64,000 nt of DNA from Liriodendron chinense (Eukaryota; Streptophyta; Magnoliopsida; Magnoliales; Magnoliaceae), in NCBI GenBank assembly GCA_003013855.2, contig ML058494.1, forward strand, positions 434,001 through 498,000, in the 5' to 3' direction. The translations under genes and the position numbers were made by a program. Shown piece by piece: positions 47,401 through 60,700 of this stretch. Under the pieces are notes generated by a model. The model searched no databases, was not told the origin of the DNA, and saw only the letters and a list, made by a program, of their open reading frames with translations. Each line of letters begins with the position of its first letter. Positions within the stretch are counted from its first letter, which is position 1.

Positions 47401-49352
47401 AAGTTCTGACCAAAGACCCATCTTGAAACGCGACAACGTCATCAAGGGATCCTCCTGTATGTCACATCGCATCATATATTCTTCAAACTAAGCGATGTAG
47501 TCAGCGGATGACATTGACCCTTGGCGTAAGGATTGCCATTGGTCAAGGAGCTTTTGCCTGTAGGAGAGAGGGAGGTACTTCTCCTTCAACAACTCCATCT
47601 TATCCCAATGTGCGATTGGGACTCCTCCAGCCCTATCAATTTTCCGCTCTTTGTTGGCCCAAAACAGTTTGGCTTGACCCACAAGCTTCATTTTGGCAAA
47701 GCACACTTATCGATTATTTGACATGTCGTACCACTCGAAGTAGTGATCCATGTCAGCTGAAATGCCTTTGGGTCAAGGCACCCGTCAAAACTTGGAGCCT
47801 CCACTTTCACACTCTTCATCATTCTATCATCAAGGTCATAGCGATCCTGATGCTCGTATGTGAGTTGCGGATCTCGCGTCCCCCCACAACCTTGGACTCC
47901 ATAATTTCTACCATGCATAGGGGTACGTTCCTCAACGGCCCCTCCCGCTTGGGATTGTTCTTCGCCCCCATTGCCGTGGTTTTCCCTTTGAGATGCCTCT
48001 AACCACTCTAGTCTGTTCGCTGTGGCAATCATTTGATTACCTAACTGAGCAAGAGAACTTTTGTGTGCCGCTTCCATAGAGGTTATCTTTTGCATTAATT
48101 GAGCGAGTTGCTTAGATAACTGCTTGTTGCTCATGATGGGTTGTAGTCCAAAACCTCTTCCGGTCCTCGTGGGCATACAAGGTAGGACTTAACATAGGGT
48201 TACCTAAACACAACTCCACGAAACAAGGACTAACAATATGAATGTGATGATTCTAAATCTAAAATGATGCACCAACCTAAAATGGAAAGTTCAAATTACA
48301 CTGGACCTACACAAATCAGAAAATATGAAACTCTAAATTTTGGATAACTCGATCTAACAATGAACCATGCAAGAGCCTATTCTCTTATACAAATTTGATG
48401 CAGGACGGCCTAATTTAACCTAGATGCATGCAGAAAATACTACTAAGGCAAATTTATAAAGCAATAAATGAATCATTCAACCAACACATCATAAAATGGG
48501 ATTCAAATTCCAACGAGGGTCGGATCCTGCAAGAGATGAACTCTTGATCTCGCATGGGCTCATCCAAACAACCAAGTTGATTCTCTAATCCATGAAAAAT
48601 GGGATTTTCTGGATTGAAAGAATGAAAACTCAGGAAAATCTAGAATTACTGGGTTTAGATGGTAATCCAGAATGAAGGGATTAGCACAATAGGGTTTTAA
48701 AAGAAAATGAAGAAAGTTGGAAGAAGGGTAGAGATTACCTTTGAGAAGGGAGAGAAGAAGAGAGATGAGGGAGAAGATCATCAAGGGGAAAAAAGAGGAG
48801 CCACCAAAAAGGTTTCTTGCTTTAATCATAATCACATAATAATCAAAGAATTTATGTTGTGAACATCAGGCCCTTCAGGGTTTATCAGCGTAGGAGGTGA
48901 GTGACATCTATATCTTTATGGCTCGATGATGACGGGCCTGGATCGTTCGTGACGACTTGAGGAGCATTGAAGACCTTACACATGTAGTCTGAGACATTTG
49001 AGAAGACCCCACTTTGGGAAGACATGTGCAAGTTGCTTAGAGGGGATGATCGGACCGTTGGATCGCGATGATGATGTGATCGGACCGTTGATTCGCCGTA
49101 GCCCATTTTCATCACACCATCATCAGAGCCCATCGGACATCTTAGATTTGAGTTTATTTTATGCATGTTTACTTATTTGAGTTTTGGGTTATTGTACACA
49201 CCTTTTTTTTCGTGCAAATGTCTTTTTTTTTTGAAATTTTGTTAATAGGGGTATTTTGGTAATTATGCTAATTCTGAATTTTATAAAGGTGTTGCCCTAA
49301 ACCTTTTTCATAGGTTGTTGATTAATGAAAAGCAAACCCTTTGGTTGCCTCA

Positions 49353-49398
<46 letters not shown>

Positions 49399-52300
49399 GG
49401 AACTTTATCTTCTTCCCAAATCTTCTTTTCTTTTTTTCTTATGCCCCTCCAACGTTCTTCTAAGGTAAGTTATTCTTCCTTCTCCCTATATTTCTATTAT
49501 CTCCTAATCCTCGAACTCTAAATTTGAGAATTGAATCAAAACTCCAATTTGTCAAATTTCCAATTCCTTAATCCAAGAAATCCTTTGATCCCTTGGACTA
49601 GTGAACCCCATTGTTCGATTGGGTGATGACCATGCAAGATCGGGAGGTTCTATCCCTCGCCGGATCCAACCTAAGCTATAATTAAACTTCACACTTCATG
49701 GTTGTGATAATGGCCCGCTCCATTGCATGCCTCTTTTATGATTTTCTTAATTTATGATGGTAGATGTTGAATTTTGGATTATTATTGCTATTTATTTCCG
49801 CTGGATTACATATGTTCATGAGCATGCATCATAATTAGGGCGTCCGTAAAATCACGTAATCCCGCAAAAACTAGCACCTCGTCATCAGTCGACCGAAGAC
49901 CCTTCTTCGGTCAGCCGAAGCTTCCTTTGGTCATAATTACAGATTGCTTGTAATCGTGGTCTGCTCCTTCCTTCGGTTGACCTAGCCCTGCCTTCTGTCG
50001 ACCGAAGGTCCCTGAAGTCCTACTGCCCTATCTGCTCCACTCGGTCCTCCCATGCAACTCATGTGTCACCAAACCATAATGAGACGGGTAACACTCGCTT
50101 CCAACGTTGATAAACTTTTAAAGGCATGATGTCTGCATCACCTAAGCTCAACAATCTCTCCTTTTCATCGTAATCTTTTGTGGCGGCAGAATCGTTAAAG
50201 AATAGAGATGTCAATTTTAGAAGAGGAAAGTAAAAAAGGCTGCATCAAAATAAGGCACTTGGGCTAGATGGTTTTCCAATAGCCTTCTTCCAAAAAATTT
50301 GGGGGCTAGTAAAACAGGATTTAATCAGGTTCATAAATGATTTTTTTAAAGGTTTTTTGGCATCAAAATTATGTTCAACTTTTATTGCCTTCATTCCTAA
50401 AAAAAGGTGCGGAACGCTTAAGGGATTTTATGCCGATCAGTCTTTTGGGGGGTCCGTTTAAAATCTTGGCGAAAATATTGGCATCCAAATTCAGTTTAGT
50501 TCTTAGTGATGTGATATTAAATTCTCAAGGGGCCTTTGTGAAAGGTAGGCAAATTGCAAGTAGTGCTCAAATAGCTCATGAATGTATTGACTCTTGCAAT
50601 AGGAAAGGAAAGAAGGGTATTATTTGTAAGCTCGACATTGAGAAGGCGTATGATTATGTCAACTGGGGCTTTCTTGATTATGTGTTGGGTCGGTTGGGAT
50701 GTGGGGAAAAATAGAGATCTTGGATTCAAGTTTGTATTATATCTGCAAAATATTTGGTATTGGCAAATGGTGCACTAAAATGTTTTTCTCAGCATCTAGA
50801 GGCTTGTGGTAGGGTGAGGCACTATCTTCTTATTTGTTTGTGGTGGTGATGGAGGCATTTGGAAGGATGCCGGAACAAGTGGTTGCGGTCGGTTTGGTGG
50901 AAGGATTTCGGGTGGGTAAATCCAATTTGAAAATTTCTCATGTCCAATATGTCACTTTTATGTGAGGCGGACTAATCGAAAGTCGATAATCTTCGTTCGA
51001 TTATAAAAATGTTTTGAGGCAATCTCGGGTTTAAAGGTTAACATCAGTAAAAGTTAATTGTTGGGGGTGGGTCTTTCTAAGGTTGAGGTCGAGGGTTTTG
51101 CGGCTCGCTTTGGATGTAGGGCGGGTTCTTTTCCAACTTCATACCTTGCTCTTCCTTTGTGTATAGGTAAGCTGGCCAAGCACTTATGGGATAAGGTGTT
51201 AGAAAGGTTTGAAAGAAAATTGTCATCATGGAGGGGTGGGTATCTTTCTGTGGGTGGTCAGCTAACATTAATTAAATTGACAATGTCAAATCTTAAGATT
51301 TATTTTATGTCGCATTGTTGGGAAAATGGGTTTGAAGAGGGTAGTCTTTGGAGAGAAGTGTTGGGTAGAAAGTACAGTGTTGAGGAAGGGAGTAGATGGA
51401 CCAAATCTTCTTCTTTATATAGGAATTAATTTCTTTTGAAATTGGTGAATCCCTTGAAAGCTAAGGTGTGGGAGGGGGTGGGTTTCTCATTAGGCAATGG
51501 AAAGAATCGATTTTGGGAGGATCTTTTGGTTGGGGAACTGTAAGTTAAATGTTGTGTTTCCTACATTAGTAGGCATTGCCTTAGAGCCAAATACTTTGGT
51601 TAATCGTTGTTTTGCTATGATTGGAAAGGAAACTATCTAAGTGCCTCCTTGCAGAAGAAATTTGAAACATGAAGAGGTGGAAGTTGGTCAGGTTGCTAGA
51701 AATGCTTTCAAATTGCCATCCATCTTCTTCAAAGTCTGATTCAGTGGTTTGCTTTAAAGGAAAGTATGGAAGATTCTTGGTAAAATCCTTTTACATGATG
51801 ACTGACGGGGGAAATAGGGAGCAATAGTGTCATACGGCCCATGTTTGGTGCTATGGTGCTCTTTTAAAGGTGGCGGCGTTTGCTTGGTTAGTGGGGAGGA
51901 ATAAGATTCTCACAGTTGATAATTTGTGCAAGTGTTTTGTGATTATCCCAGATATGTTTATTATGCTATCAAAATGAGGAATTGGTCTATCATCTTTTTA
52001 TCCACCGTCCTTTTGCTACAAAGATCTGGGACAGTTTTTCTTCAGTCTGTTTGGATTTGCATGGGTTGTTCGAAGTTCAATAAATCAGTTCTTTTTAGCT
52101 TGGCATGGAGGGGGTAAAGATAAAGTTGGGAAGTGGGTATGACACTTGTGTTTACTAGCGGGGTTATGGAGCATTTGGATAGAAAGAAACAATCGCTACT
52201 TCAGAAACTGCAGGGTTCAATTGCTGGAGGTATTCAATAGGGCGAAATTGAATGTAATGGAACGTTTGCAAGCAGCTAATGTAGTAGCCTTTGATCAGTT

Positions 52301-54676
52301 TCCTGCTTCGTGGTCAGAGTTGTAATGGGTTTTTCGGTTGTAAGTATATTTTTCACGTTTTATTTTATTTTATTATTATTATTTTTTTTTTTTGTGGCTT
52401 CAACACTTCTCTAACAAAATGATCATCGTTTAAAAAAAAAAAAAAAGACAAGTTTCTGTCAGTCACATTTTTCTTTTGCAATATTTTTATGGCTGCTATG
52501 GAAAATTGTATTACATAAGAGCATGTTGGGGTGCCACTAGAGTTGTAATGCCTCCCACTCCTGACTTTGCTTGTTGGAAGTATACCAATGGCTGAAATTT
52601 CAAATAAAGATCACCCAGGCATTTAAACATGCCTGAATTTTCATTGTAATGCATCTTTTTTTTCTTTTTTTTTCTTTTTTTTTCTATTTCATTTTTCTTA
52701 TTCGTCTTCTTTTTTGTTTGTTATAGGGAGTTTGATGAATAGGTAGGAATTTAAACACATGGCACATATTAGCACGTGTGTTTTTTAAAACGGGTGGCAG
52801 TCATTTGCAGATTTAATGAAAAATGGAATGGGTGGCATCCAACCACACCCTACGAATTTAATCTATAGCTTTATTTCTTGAGCTGGCGGTGATTTGCACG
52901 AAATTGCTACTCCTGATATGTTGTGTTGAATCATGAAATTTCCTGCAGCTACTACATTAACTGGCCTGCATTTTGCGACCACAACCCTGATGACTGTAGT
53001 CCTTAGGTGGTTGGGATATATCCAAGCCTCCCATCTACCCCTACCTGAGCTTCTGAAATTTGTCTTTTTTGCGAACTTCTCAATTGTTGGGATGAATGTG
53101 AGTTTGATGTGGAATTCGGTGGGATTCTATCAGGTATGTTGCAGAACTCAATGAGCTTGGTTTTCTTTCTATGCATAACGCTGTGTTTAGATCTGTTCAA
53201 CTGAATTGCAATAATTAGTTTAATAGAGAGAAAAATGACATGAATTGTTATTACTAGTCTTTTTAATGAGGAAGAAGCCTTCGAAAAGTTGTTACATTCA
53301 TTTCAAGTTCAAATTGAAATAAACCTGGTTGTAATCTGGAGACGTCCTAATGAAGGTAATTCCATGCGGGTCATGGTCGCTTTATTGAACTAATTATTGC
53401 AATTCAATTCAACTGCGGATTCAGATGGGGCGAAAGCTTTGTTAAATTAGACAATGAACCTTCATTAATTGTTATGTGTTTGACCAGATTGCGAAGTTGA
53501 GCATGATACCTGTGTCCTGCTTTCTGGAAGTTGTCTTGGACAAGATCCGGTACTCAAGAGACACTAAACTCAGTATAGTTGTAGTTCTCCTGGGTGTTGC
53601 CGTATGCACTGTTACTGATGTGAGTGTGAATCCTAGAGGCTTCATCGCAGCCTTCATAGCTGTCTGGAGCACTTCACTGCAACAGTATGTAAGTTATCAA
53701 ATACTAAAATCAGATGTTTTACGTTTAGTTTTCTTCTGTAAGCAATTATTGGCGAAAATTATATTTGTGACTCGTGAAATTTATACAATCAATTCTTTCA
53801 ATATCGTGTCTGTTTCATCTTTGCAGTATGTGCATTTACTTCAAAGGAAATATTCACTCAGTTCGTTCAATCTCTTGGGCCATACTGCACCGGTCCAGGC
53901 TGCAACGCTGCTGGTATTAGGGCCATTCCTTGATTTCTGGTTGACAAACAAAAGAGTTGACAGATATGACTACAACGTCACTGCCCTGGTGAGTACTATC
54001 TAGTAAGCTTGCAACAACCAAAAGCTTGACACCTGTTATTTAACATGTTTGCAATCAGATAAATGTATCCATGTATGCTTTCTTGTTTGTGGTCATGCAG
54101 ATGGTTGATTTTCTGCCCGTTTGTCTGATGCATTTGTGTGAATCCATGTATTGGATTATTGAGTTTTTCTTGTTTGCAAATAATTCATAAAGAATTTTCA
54201 TGAGGGAGGGTGGGAGAATTCGAAATTTGAAGTTCAAATCAGAATTTTGAATTTTGAAAGTTTGAACTTTTATATATTATTTTTTTTGGATTTTTTTTTT
54301 TTTTTTGTGAAAAATTCATCCCTAGGTCAAACCCTTAGTGGATAGTATTGTGTTAGAAAAATCTAGATTGCAACATTGACATGTAGGGGATGACGTTGGT
54401 GTGTGGAGCTGATACTAATGGTGATAATGAGTGATATGGTGTGATGGTGTTGTATGAAGATGATGATGATGGCATGTTGATAGCATGGAGACTTGATGGT
54501 GTTGGCAGCGCGAGGATGAAAATGGTGGAGTGATGAAGTGATGTAGGAGGGGCTGCTGAATCCATACTGTTGCCTCCTGTGGCGAGGAGTTCAAATCGGA
54601 CAAACCGGAGCACAGATAATTGGGAATCCTCTCAAATCAGGTGATCCATGAGCCCCTCAAGTATCAATCAAATCCC

Positions 54677-54752
<76 letters not shown>

Positions 54753-57700
54753 AGAATTGGTGCAGTGACCCCTTAACTAGTCAAAACTACTGTAGCAATC
54801 TTTGTAACTTCCTAACTAACAACAACCAATTAAACGAAAATGGCTAAACTAGTCTTGCATAACAAGAAATTACGAAAATGTTGAAATCTTATCCACAACG
54901 GAGGATTGCACATGTGGCAGGAAAGCTCCTGCATCAGACTCCCCCGGTTGGAAAGAACTCGCCCTCAAGTTGACAATTTCTTCCTCACCCACATTCTTGC
55001 CAAGGTGTGTCTTGGTGTGGCCCATGGGAGACCAGGATAAAGAGGTCCACCATCCTCCCGGATCAAACATGGCATTCCTCTCTCAAATCATTGGAAACCT
55101 ATTGTCCAATGGACCATGATTGGGACATCTGTAGAGATGGATGGTGAATACCCATGGCCAGGATGCTCCTTTAGCAGAGCATCCAATGTTGATGAATCTC
55201 ATGGTCATGGTCTTTAATGGTTCATGACCAAAGCTGCATGTCTCTCAACGCATGCATAAGGACGGAAAAATCTTTGTAATGATATTTTCCAGTGTTTTGA
55301 ATAGCATCTGGAGCATAGCATCTGGGGTAGTTATAGTGCCATGTAGTACACAAATAGCTTAAGTTGTATGTAGCGTATGCTATACTCTCTGTAATATGTA
55401 GCGTATGTAACATCTAATATGGTACTTTTTGGGTTTTAAGCTATACATTTTAAGTATTTTGCAGTGTTAGTGCAACACCTATTTTAAAATGGAGGTGGCT
55501 CATCCTCACGGTGGCACTAAAGTACAACTATCCAGACTATCCAAACTTTCTGTCCTATTTTCAATGAAGCATATTTCTAGAATCGAACCTTTATTCACAT
55601 GTAACAGTAAAGTACAGGCATGCCAAGTGTACAGTTGAAGAGTTAATGACCATTTTAAATGGTGTAGAACTAACATTAGAGTGTTAACTTTTATAAAACA
55701 AAAGCTACTCGACGAAGGGCTTTCAAAAGCCCTAGCACTAGACGGCACGACACTTCGGCTCCAAAAAAATAACAATAGTAACAATAATTAAAAAAAAATC
55801 AGCGAGATTTAATTCTCTTAATCCAGACAACTGCTCATGATGTAATTAGAGGGGATTGATTAGCCCTATAATAAGATACTTTGTCTAAATTTTCATGGGC
55901 ATTGGAGCCCAAACAAAGGAGAAATCGAGATTTCCCCCATTTCAAGTTTGTGTGGCTATGGAGCTCGACATTTGGGTTTTTTTTTTTTTTTTTTGAAGCT
56001 AAGCAGAGGTATGTTTCTACTCTTAATCTCAGTTAATGAGTTTTATTTTAGTTTTTTTTTTTTTTTTTAGGGCATTTTTTGACATTTTTTCTTTTTCCTT
56101 TTTGGGCGGCCAGTTCCTATGCAATGTTGTAGAATAAGCTTGTTCTACAACCAGTTGTTATGTGCTGCCTACTGGGGTTTGTGTGTGGCATGGCATCCAA
56201 CACGACCAGTTCATCATGTCGGCCAACATGCTATAGTGGTTGTGCATTGTTTTCTATGGTATGGCTATGTGATGATTGGGAATGCTTGACTTCTTCTCTA
56301 TGGTGGCTGTCCATTGGTTTTTATTTTAATGCCTGGTATCCAACCCCTCTAGTCCAGCTTGGTTGATCCAACCATCATGTGTGTCACCACACTGCAATGG
56401 AGGGTGACTGTCCATTGTTTTCTATAGTGTGGCCCACGACAAACCTAATTTTTGTGACATCCCATCATCACAGCTAGGCTCGCCTGAAGCATATTTTTCT
56501 TGGCCTTTTTGATATTTTGATGTTTATTTTTTTACTATTTACCATATTTTTTCCTACTATTTTAATTAAAGAAATGGAAGTATTATGTAGCTTACGCTAT
56601 ACGCAATGTAGCTTATAGTACATGCTATAGAGGGGTGAACGCTATGCTATACGCTACATACTATTTAAAACACCAACATAGTCACACATGTGATCAGTTC
56701 ATGGACTAGGAAAGATACCCACGCCATCCTAAGTTTGATGAGAATCGAACATGTTGGTATCCCATTGACATGGATTGAGGCAATCGCCATATGCTCATCT
56801 ATATTGGCACATGTTGGCATGACAACGCTCAACCATCCATAGTCACTTCTGCTAACGTCCTCTGACTCGTCATCTAAGGAGCTCACTAATATGGAAAGCT
56901 CTTCCAACTTGGATGTTTGAGGTTGGAAGGCTCTTATGAAGCACCAAAATCTCACCATCATCACCAAGCACAATCTTATCATCTGCATCTTTAACAATAA
57001 TAAATGGAATCTCCCACAATACTTGGTAACTCAATCATCTCCGCATCAAAGATCAGCTCTCCTAGGATGCTTTGAGCCTTAACCAACTCTTGTGTTGTCA
57101 GAAGCTCACAGCTATCATACACTACCTCTACCTCTCTATCATACACCACCTCCCCAGTGGTGGCCTTGCTCAAGAGGGTGCCGATTCCGAGAGGATAGGC
57201 GAAAGGCGGAAAGTCGTCTTTCATCCCTTCTATCATACACCACCTCTACCTCTTGGCAATCAAGAGCTCCAAATTCTGCCCAAATTATTTTCACTAATTC
57301 GTCTTCAGTTGTCATAATGTGTGGGCTTCTTGTGACCTCCATTGTTGATCTTGCACCTTACCAGGTAGCTCCTTTGTCACTTTTGTTGACCCAAGAATCA
57401 ATAAACCCCCTTGGCCAGTTCTATTTCTCCTTGAACTAGCCACCTCTTCTTCTTAGAGGTTGGCAACCTGCTTCAAAGATGGACCACAAGGGTTGTGCAG
57501 AGCCAAAAGGAAGGAATGCCTCTATTACGAAACAACCCTTGGCGTTTCTGTGTACAGAAAATTTGTTCCCGTCATGCCAACGCTCGACCCTTGAACCGGG
57601 TTTTCAATAACTTGATAAGCTGGTTTCCCAAAATTTCATGGGGTTCCAATATTTGTTCTACAACATCAAGCCGTTCTTGACACTCTTTGGTACCAAAGCT

Positions 57701-60700
57701 TCTGTGAAATTCCAGTATGTCATCTTGTTCAATCTTGATTTCGAGATCATATCATCATTCATCACAACCTTTTGTTAATTCCTTGATTTGCCATTTTAAG
57801 GATTTGATTTCTTTGTCTTTTGAGTCGGGCCTGAGCCTTCCACAGCCTTAAATTTGGGGAACCAAAGAAATGATGGTCGATAGGTTTGGGAGGAGGGATC
57901 ATGTTGGGAGAGGTTCTTGATGGTCATTTATATGGTTATGGGATGTAAATTGAGTGACAAATTCCCTGGGTGATGCCGAATTCTGTGGATATCCTTTTAT
58001 GGGCTGTGCACGGGGTAGCTCTCCAGATCCCTTGGAAAGAAATTTGGAGGCTTCTCTCTTTGGGGGTTTGTGGTACATTTGGAAGGCCCACAGCAGACGT
58101 TGCTTCAATAACAAGAACCCCTCTGTTGATGAGATCATTTGTTTAGTTAAATATGCGGTTTTCTGAATGGTCCCCTCTTGTAAAGGCATCCAAGACCACT
58201 AATGTTGAGTCTTGGTTTCTGCTTTAGCGTTGGGTTTGTTTTCTTTTCCTGCCTTTGGGCAGTTCTCTTAATAAAATTTCAGTATCTTCTCAAAAAAATT
58301 GAGTGACAATAGGTAGTCAAGGCTTCGTTTCAGTTGTCAATGTGGGTATCTCAATATGGTCATCATTGGGTACACAACGGTCAAAATAGGAAAGTAAGGT
58401 AGAGATTTGCGATGGATAGAAAATGGAAATGAAGGTGAAAGGATGATACCTTGGATCAAGCAATATAGCGTTTCAAAGCTTCAATAGACTCTTCTGACTA
58501 GCAAGAGGTATTTCCAGCAATTTCTCAACACTCTTGGATGAATTTGCTGCGATCTCTCCATATACATCTTGAGGAAAATCTAGCAATTTGTCGAAAACAT
58601 GAAGAACAAATCAGTTTCTAATCCCACTTGATGCAGGAGGGGGGCATCAAATCTTTGGAGCTACGTCCCTGGCAAGGAATCCAAATCCTGTTAGTATCTC
58701 TAGCATAGACTATGGGAAATCCTCTAAGATTGGGTGATCCAAGTGGATCTCAAGCGTCAATCGGACCCAATCTCGACAAGAGCAAGAGAAGGGGAATATT
58801 CTTCTCACTCTCTCTACTGTGAAGAGAACTAATTTTTATTTAAAATTCCAAAAGCTTCTTATGATCTCTCAAATATAGTATATATAGAACAATACTAACT
58901 TCTAAGTGTTTTAAATAGCTTAAAGAGGCAGCGTAGCTTAGCTTTAACACTATGTAGCTTATGAAAATAGCTTAAGTCGCATGTAGCCTATACTACATGC
59001 TAATTTACATACACTATATGCTACATAACCTACACTACATGCTAATTTACATACGCTATATGCTACATAGCCGCTGCTACATGCTAATTTACATACTCTA
59101 TATGCTACATAGCCTACGCTCCATGCTACATCGCTTACACTACTAGTTATTTTTCACTAAAACAAAAATCAATTAATGTTTTCAATGATTTGTTACATTT
59201 TTCTATTTTTCAATAAATATTAGTTAATCTTTTCAGCTATTTTAGTATAATATAATAAAAGTAACAGTATTAAACCAGTTTTGTTGCTCTTTCTTTATAT
59301 TTATAGTTAATCTTTGCCCTATTTTCTATCATTTTAGGTTGTATTTGGTTGTACCAAAAAACAAGTATCATGAAATTTCATGATATTTGATGCAACCAGG
59401 CGCAACCTTAGTTAAAAATCTATAAGTAGCATGTAGCTTGCACTAAATGCTATGGAGCTTAGACCTCATGCTTCAGAGAAGTGAACGCCATGCTAAACAC
59501 TCTTCGCTATTTAAAATACTGCTTCTAACTAGTCTTGGTAATTAGTATGCTAATCACAACTAAACCTTGACTAATCAAAACTAACTTAGACAACCTTTGT
59601 AACTCCCTAACTAATGACAAACAACTAAAAGAAAGTGATCAAAATAACCCTGCAAAACAAAAAATTCACGAAAATCTTGAATCTTGTCAAGACCAAGAGA
59701 AAATCCCACTCTTAGAGCTTTATGAAGCACACACGTGTGCACAATAAAGCTCGTGTACCTGCTACATGTGTGAGATCTAATCCATCCATCAAGTTGATCC
59801 GACCTTGTACATGTTTTTTCAAAAATAAAATATGGTCCAATCACCATGTGGGACCTAAAATTGGAAACAGTTGATGCATTAGGAAACTTAAGCCAAGTTT
59901 TTTAAAGCCATAAATTTGTTTTGCAAACTGTGGCCCACCTGACCAGTGGATCGACCTGATTATTGGGCTAAGGCATCCATATGGTGGTGTCATTCTGATG
60001 GGTTTCGATTTTAATTGGACCTATTAAGCTATGCTGGCACATATTTGGCATGTACATGTGCTTTATTGCACATACGTGTGGGCTTAGCTAGCTAAGCTCC
60101 CCACGCTCATGCTATGTTTAAATACATCGTGAATGTAAGTATGAAGCAAGGTTTTATCAAGTATTGTATCGTTCACCACCATTACGGCCTTGTATCCATA
60201 GATTCAAATATCGGTATCGTATCGGCCGATACGGGCGTATCATATCCGTATCGGCTCGATATGATACGCGATACAGGCCTGTATCAGCCGTATCGGTATC
60301 GGTTGGCCCGTATCGGTCCGGATCGGTGCCGATACGGCCGATACAAGCCGATACACCTATCAAACCCAAAATTTGATTTTTTTTTTTTTTCAAATATTCA
60401 CTCATGTCTCCTCTTCTTCTTTTCATTTAAACCATGGAAGAATATTAAAAACTCATTTTAGGCTTGATTTGGACCTATTTTGGGATCAAAAGAAGTGATT
60501 TGAATGGGATTCAACGAATCGAAGCCAAGTGGACCATTATGGGAAAAATCGGAAAGAATGGCAAACCTTCACATTCTTTTTTATATTTTCATCTCCTTTT
60601 ATTGTATTTCCAATGTAATGGACCATTGTTCACCAAATCATGTTTGATTTGTGTTCAATTAGGGCTCGTTTAGTTGATCTTCAACAAGTCAAATCGGCAA

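Larger units (their letters stand above)
40215..50140 (-). mobile_element. Complete Ty3/gypsy chromovirus with both LTRs, TSD CCTAA
   Basis: The two LTRs (40215-41066 and 48396-50140) and internal gag, protease, RT, RNase H, integrase and chromodomain are in order on the minus strand. It is flanked by CCTAA on both sides (40210-40214, 50141-50145), inside a LINE. The chromodomain after integrase makes it a chromovirus; wording of the integrase (AYHTQTDGQTEVVN) and of the protease region suggests the CRM/Galadriel side, to be settled by phylogeny. It contains a solo LTR in pol (43952-46009), a 284-bp duplication in protease and a nested LTR in its 5' LTR. Many stops and active-site losses show it is dead. 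It lies antisense to the host gene. Confidence 0.92.
54539..59712 (-). mobile_element. LTR-bounded retroelement in intron 4, coding content unrecognised
   Basis: Left LTR 54539-54936 starts TGATGTAGGAGGGGCTGC and ends AAGCTCCTGCATCA; just inside is GACTCCCCCGG, on the minus strand a polypurine tract next to the LTR. A second LTR begins TGATGCAGGAGGGGGGCATC at 58629 and continues, split by a hAT-like insert, to about 59712. Shared text includes TTGTAACTYCCTAACTAA. The right tip is lost or altered, so no sure target duplication. The interior has minus-strand frames at 57236-56991 and 56997-56665 that I do not recognise and several insertions. Confidence 0.62.

Noticed and set aside
53476..54003. 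One long ORF through exons 3 and 4 of the transporter
   Set aside because: The part between 53689 and 53826 is AT-rich intron with GTAAGT and TTTGCAG signals; splicing gives the family sequence.
59700..59720. TGAAG as target duplication of the intron 4 LTR element (54534-54538 and near 59717)
   Set aside because: The right LTR lacks its expected GCATCA tip at that place, so the five-base match may be chance.
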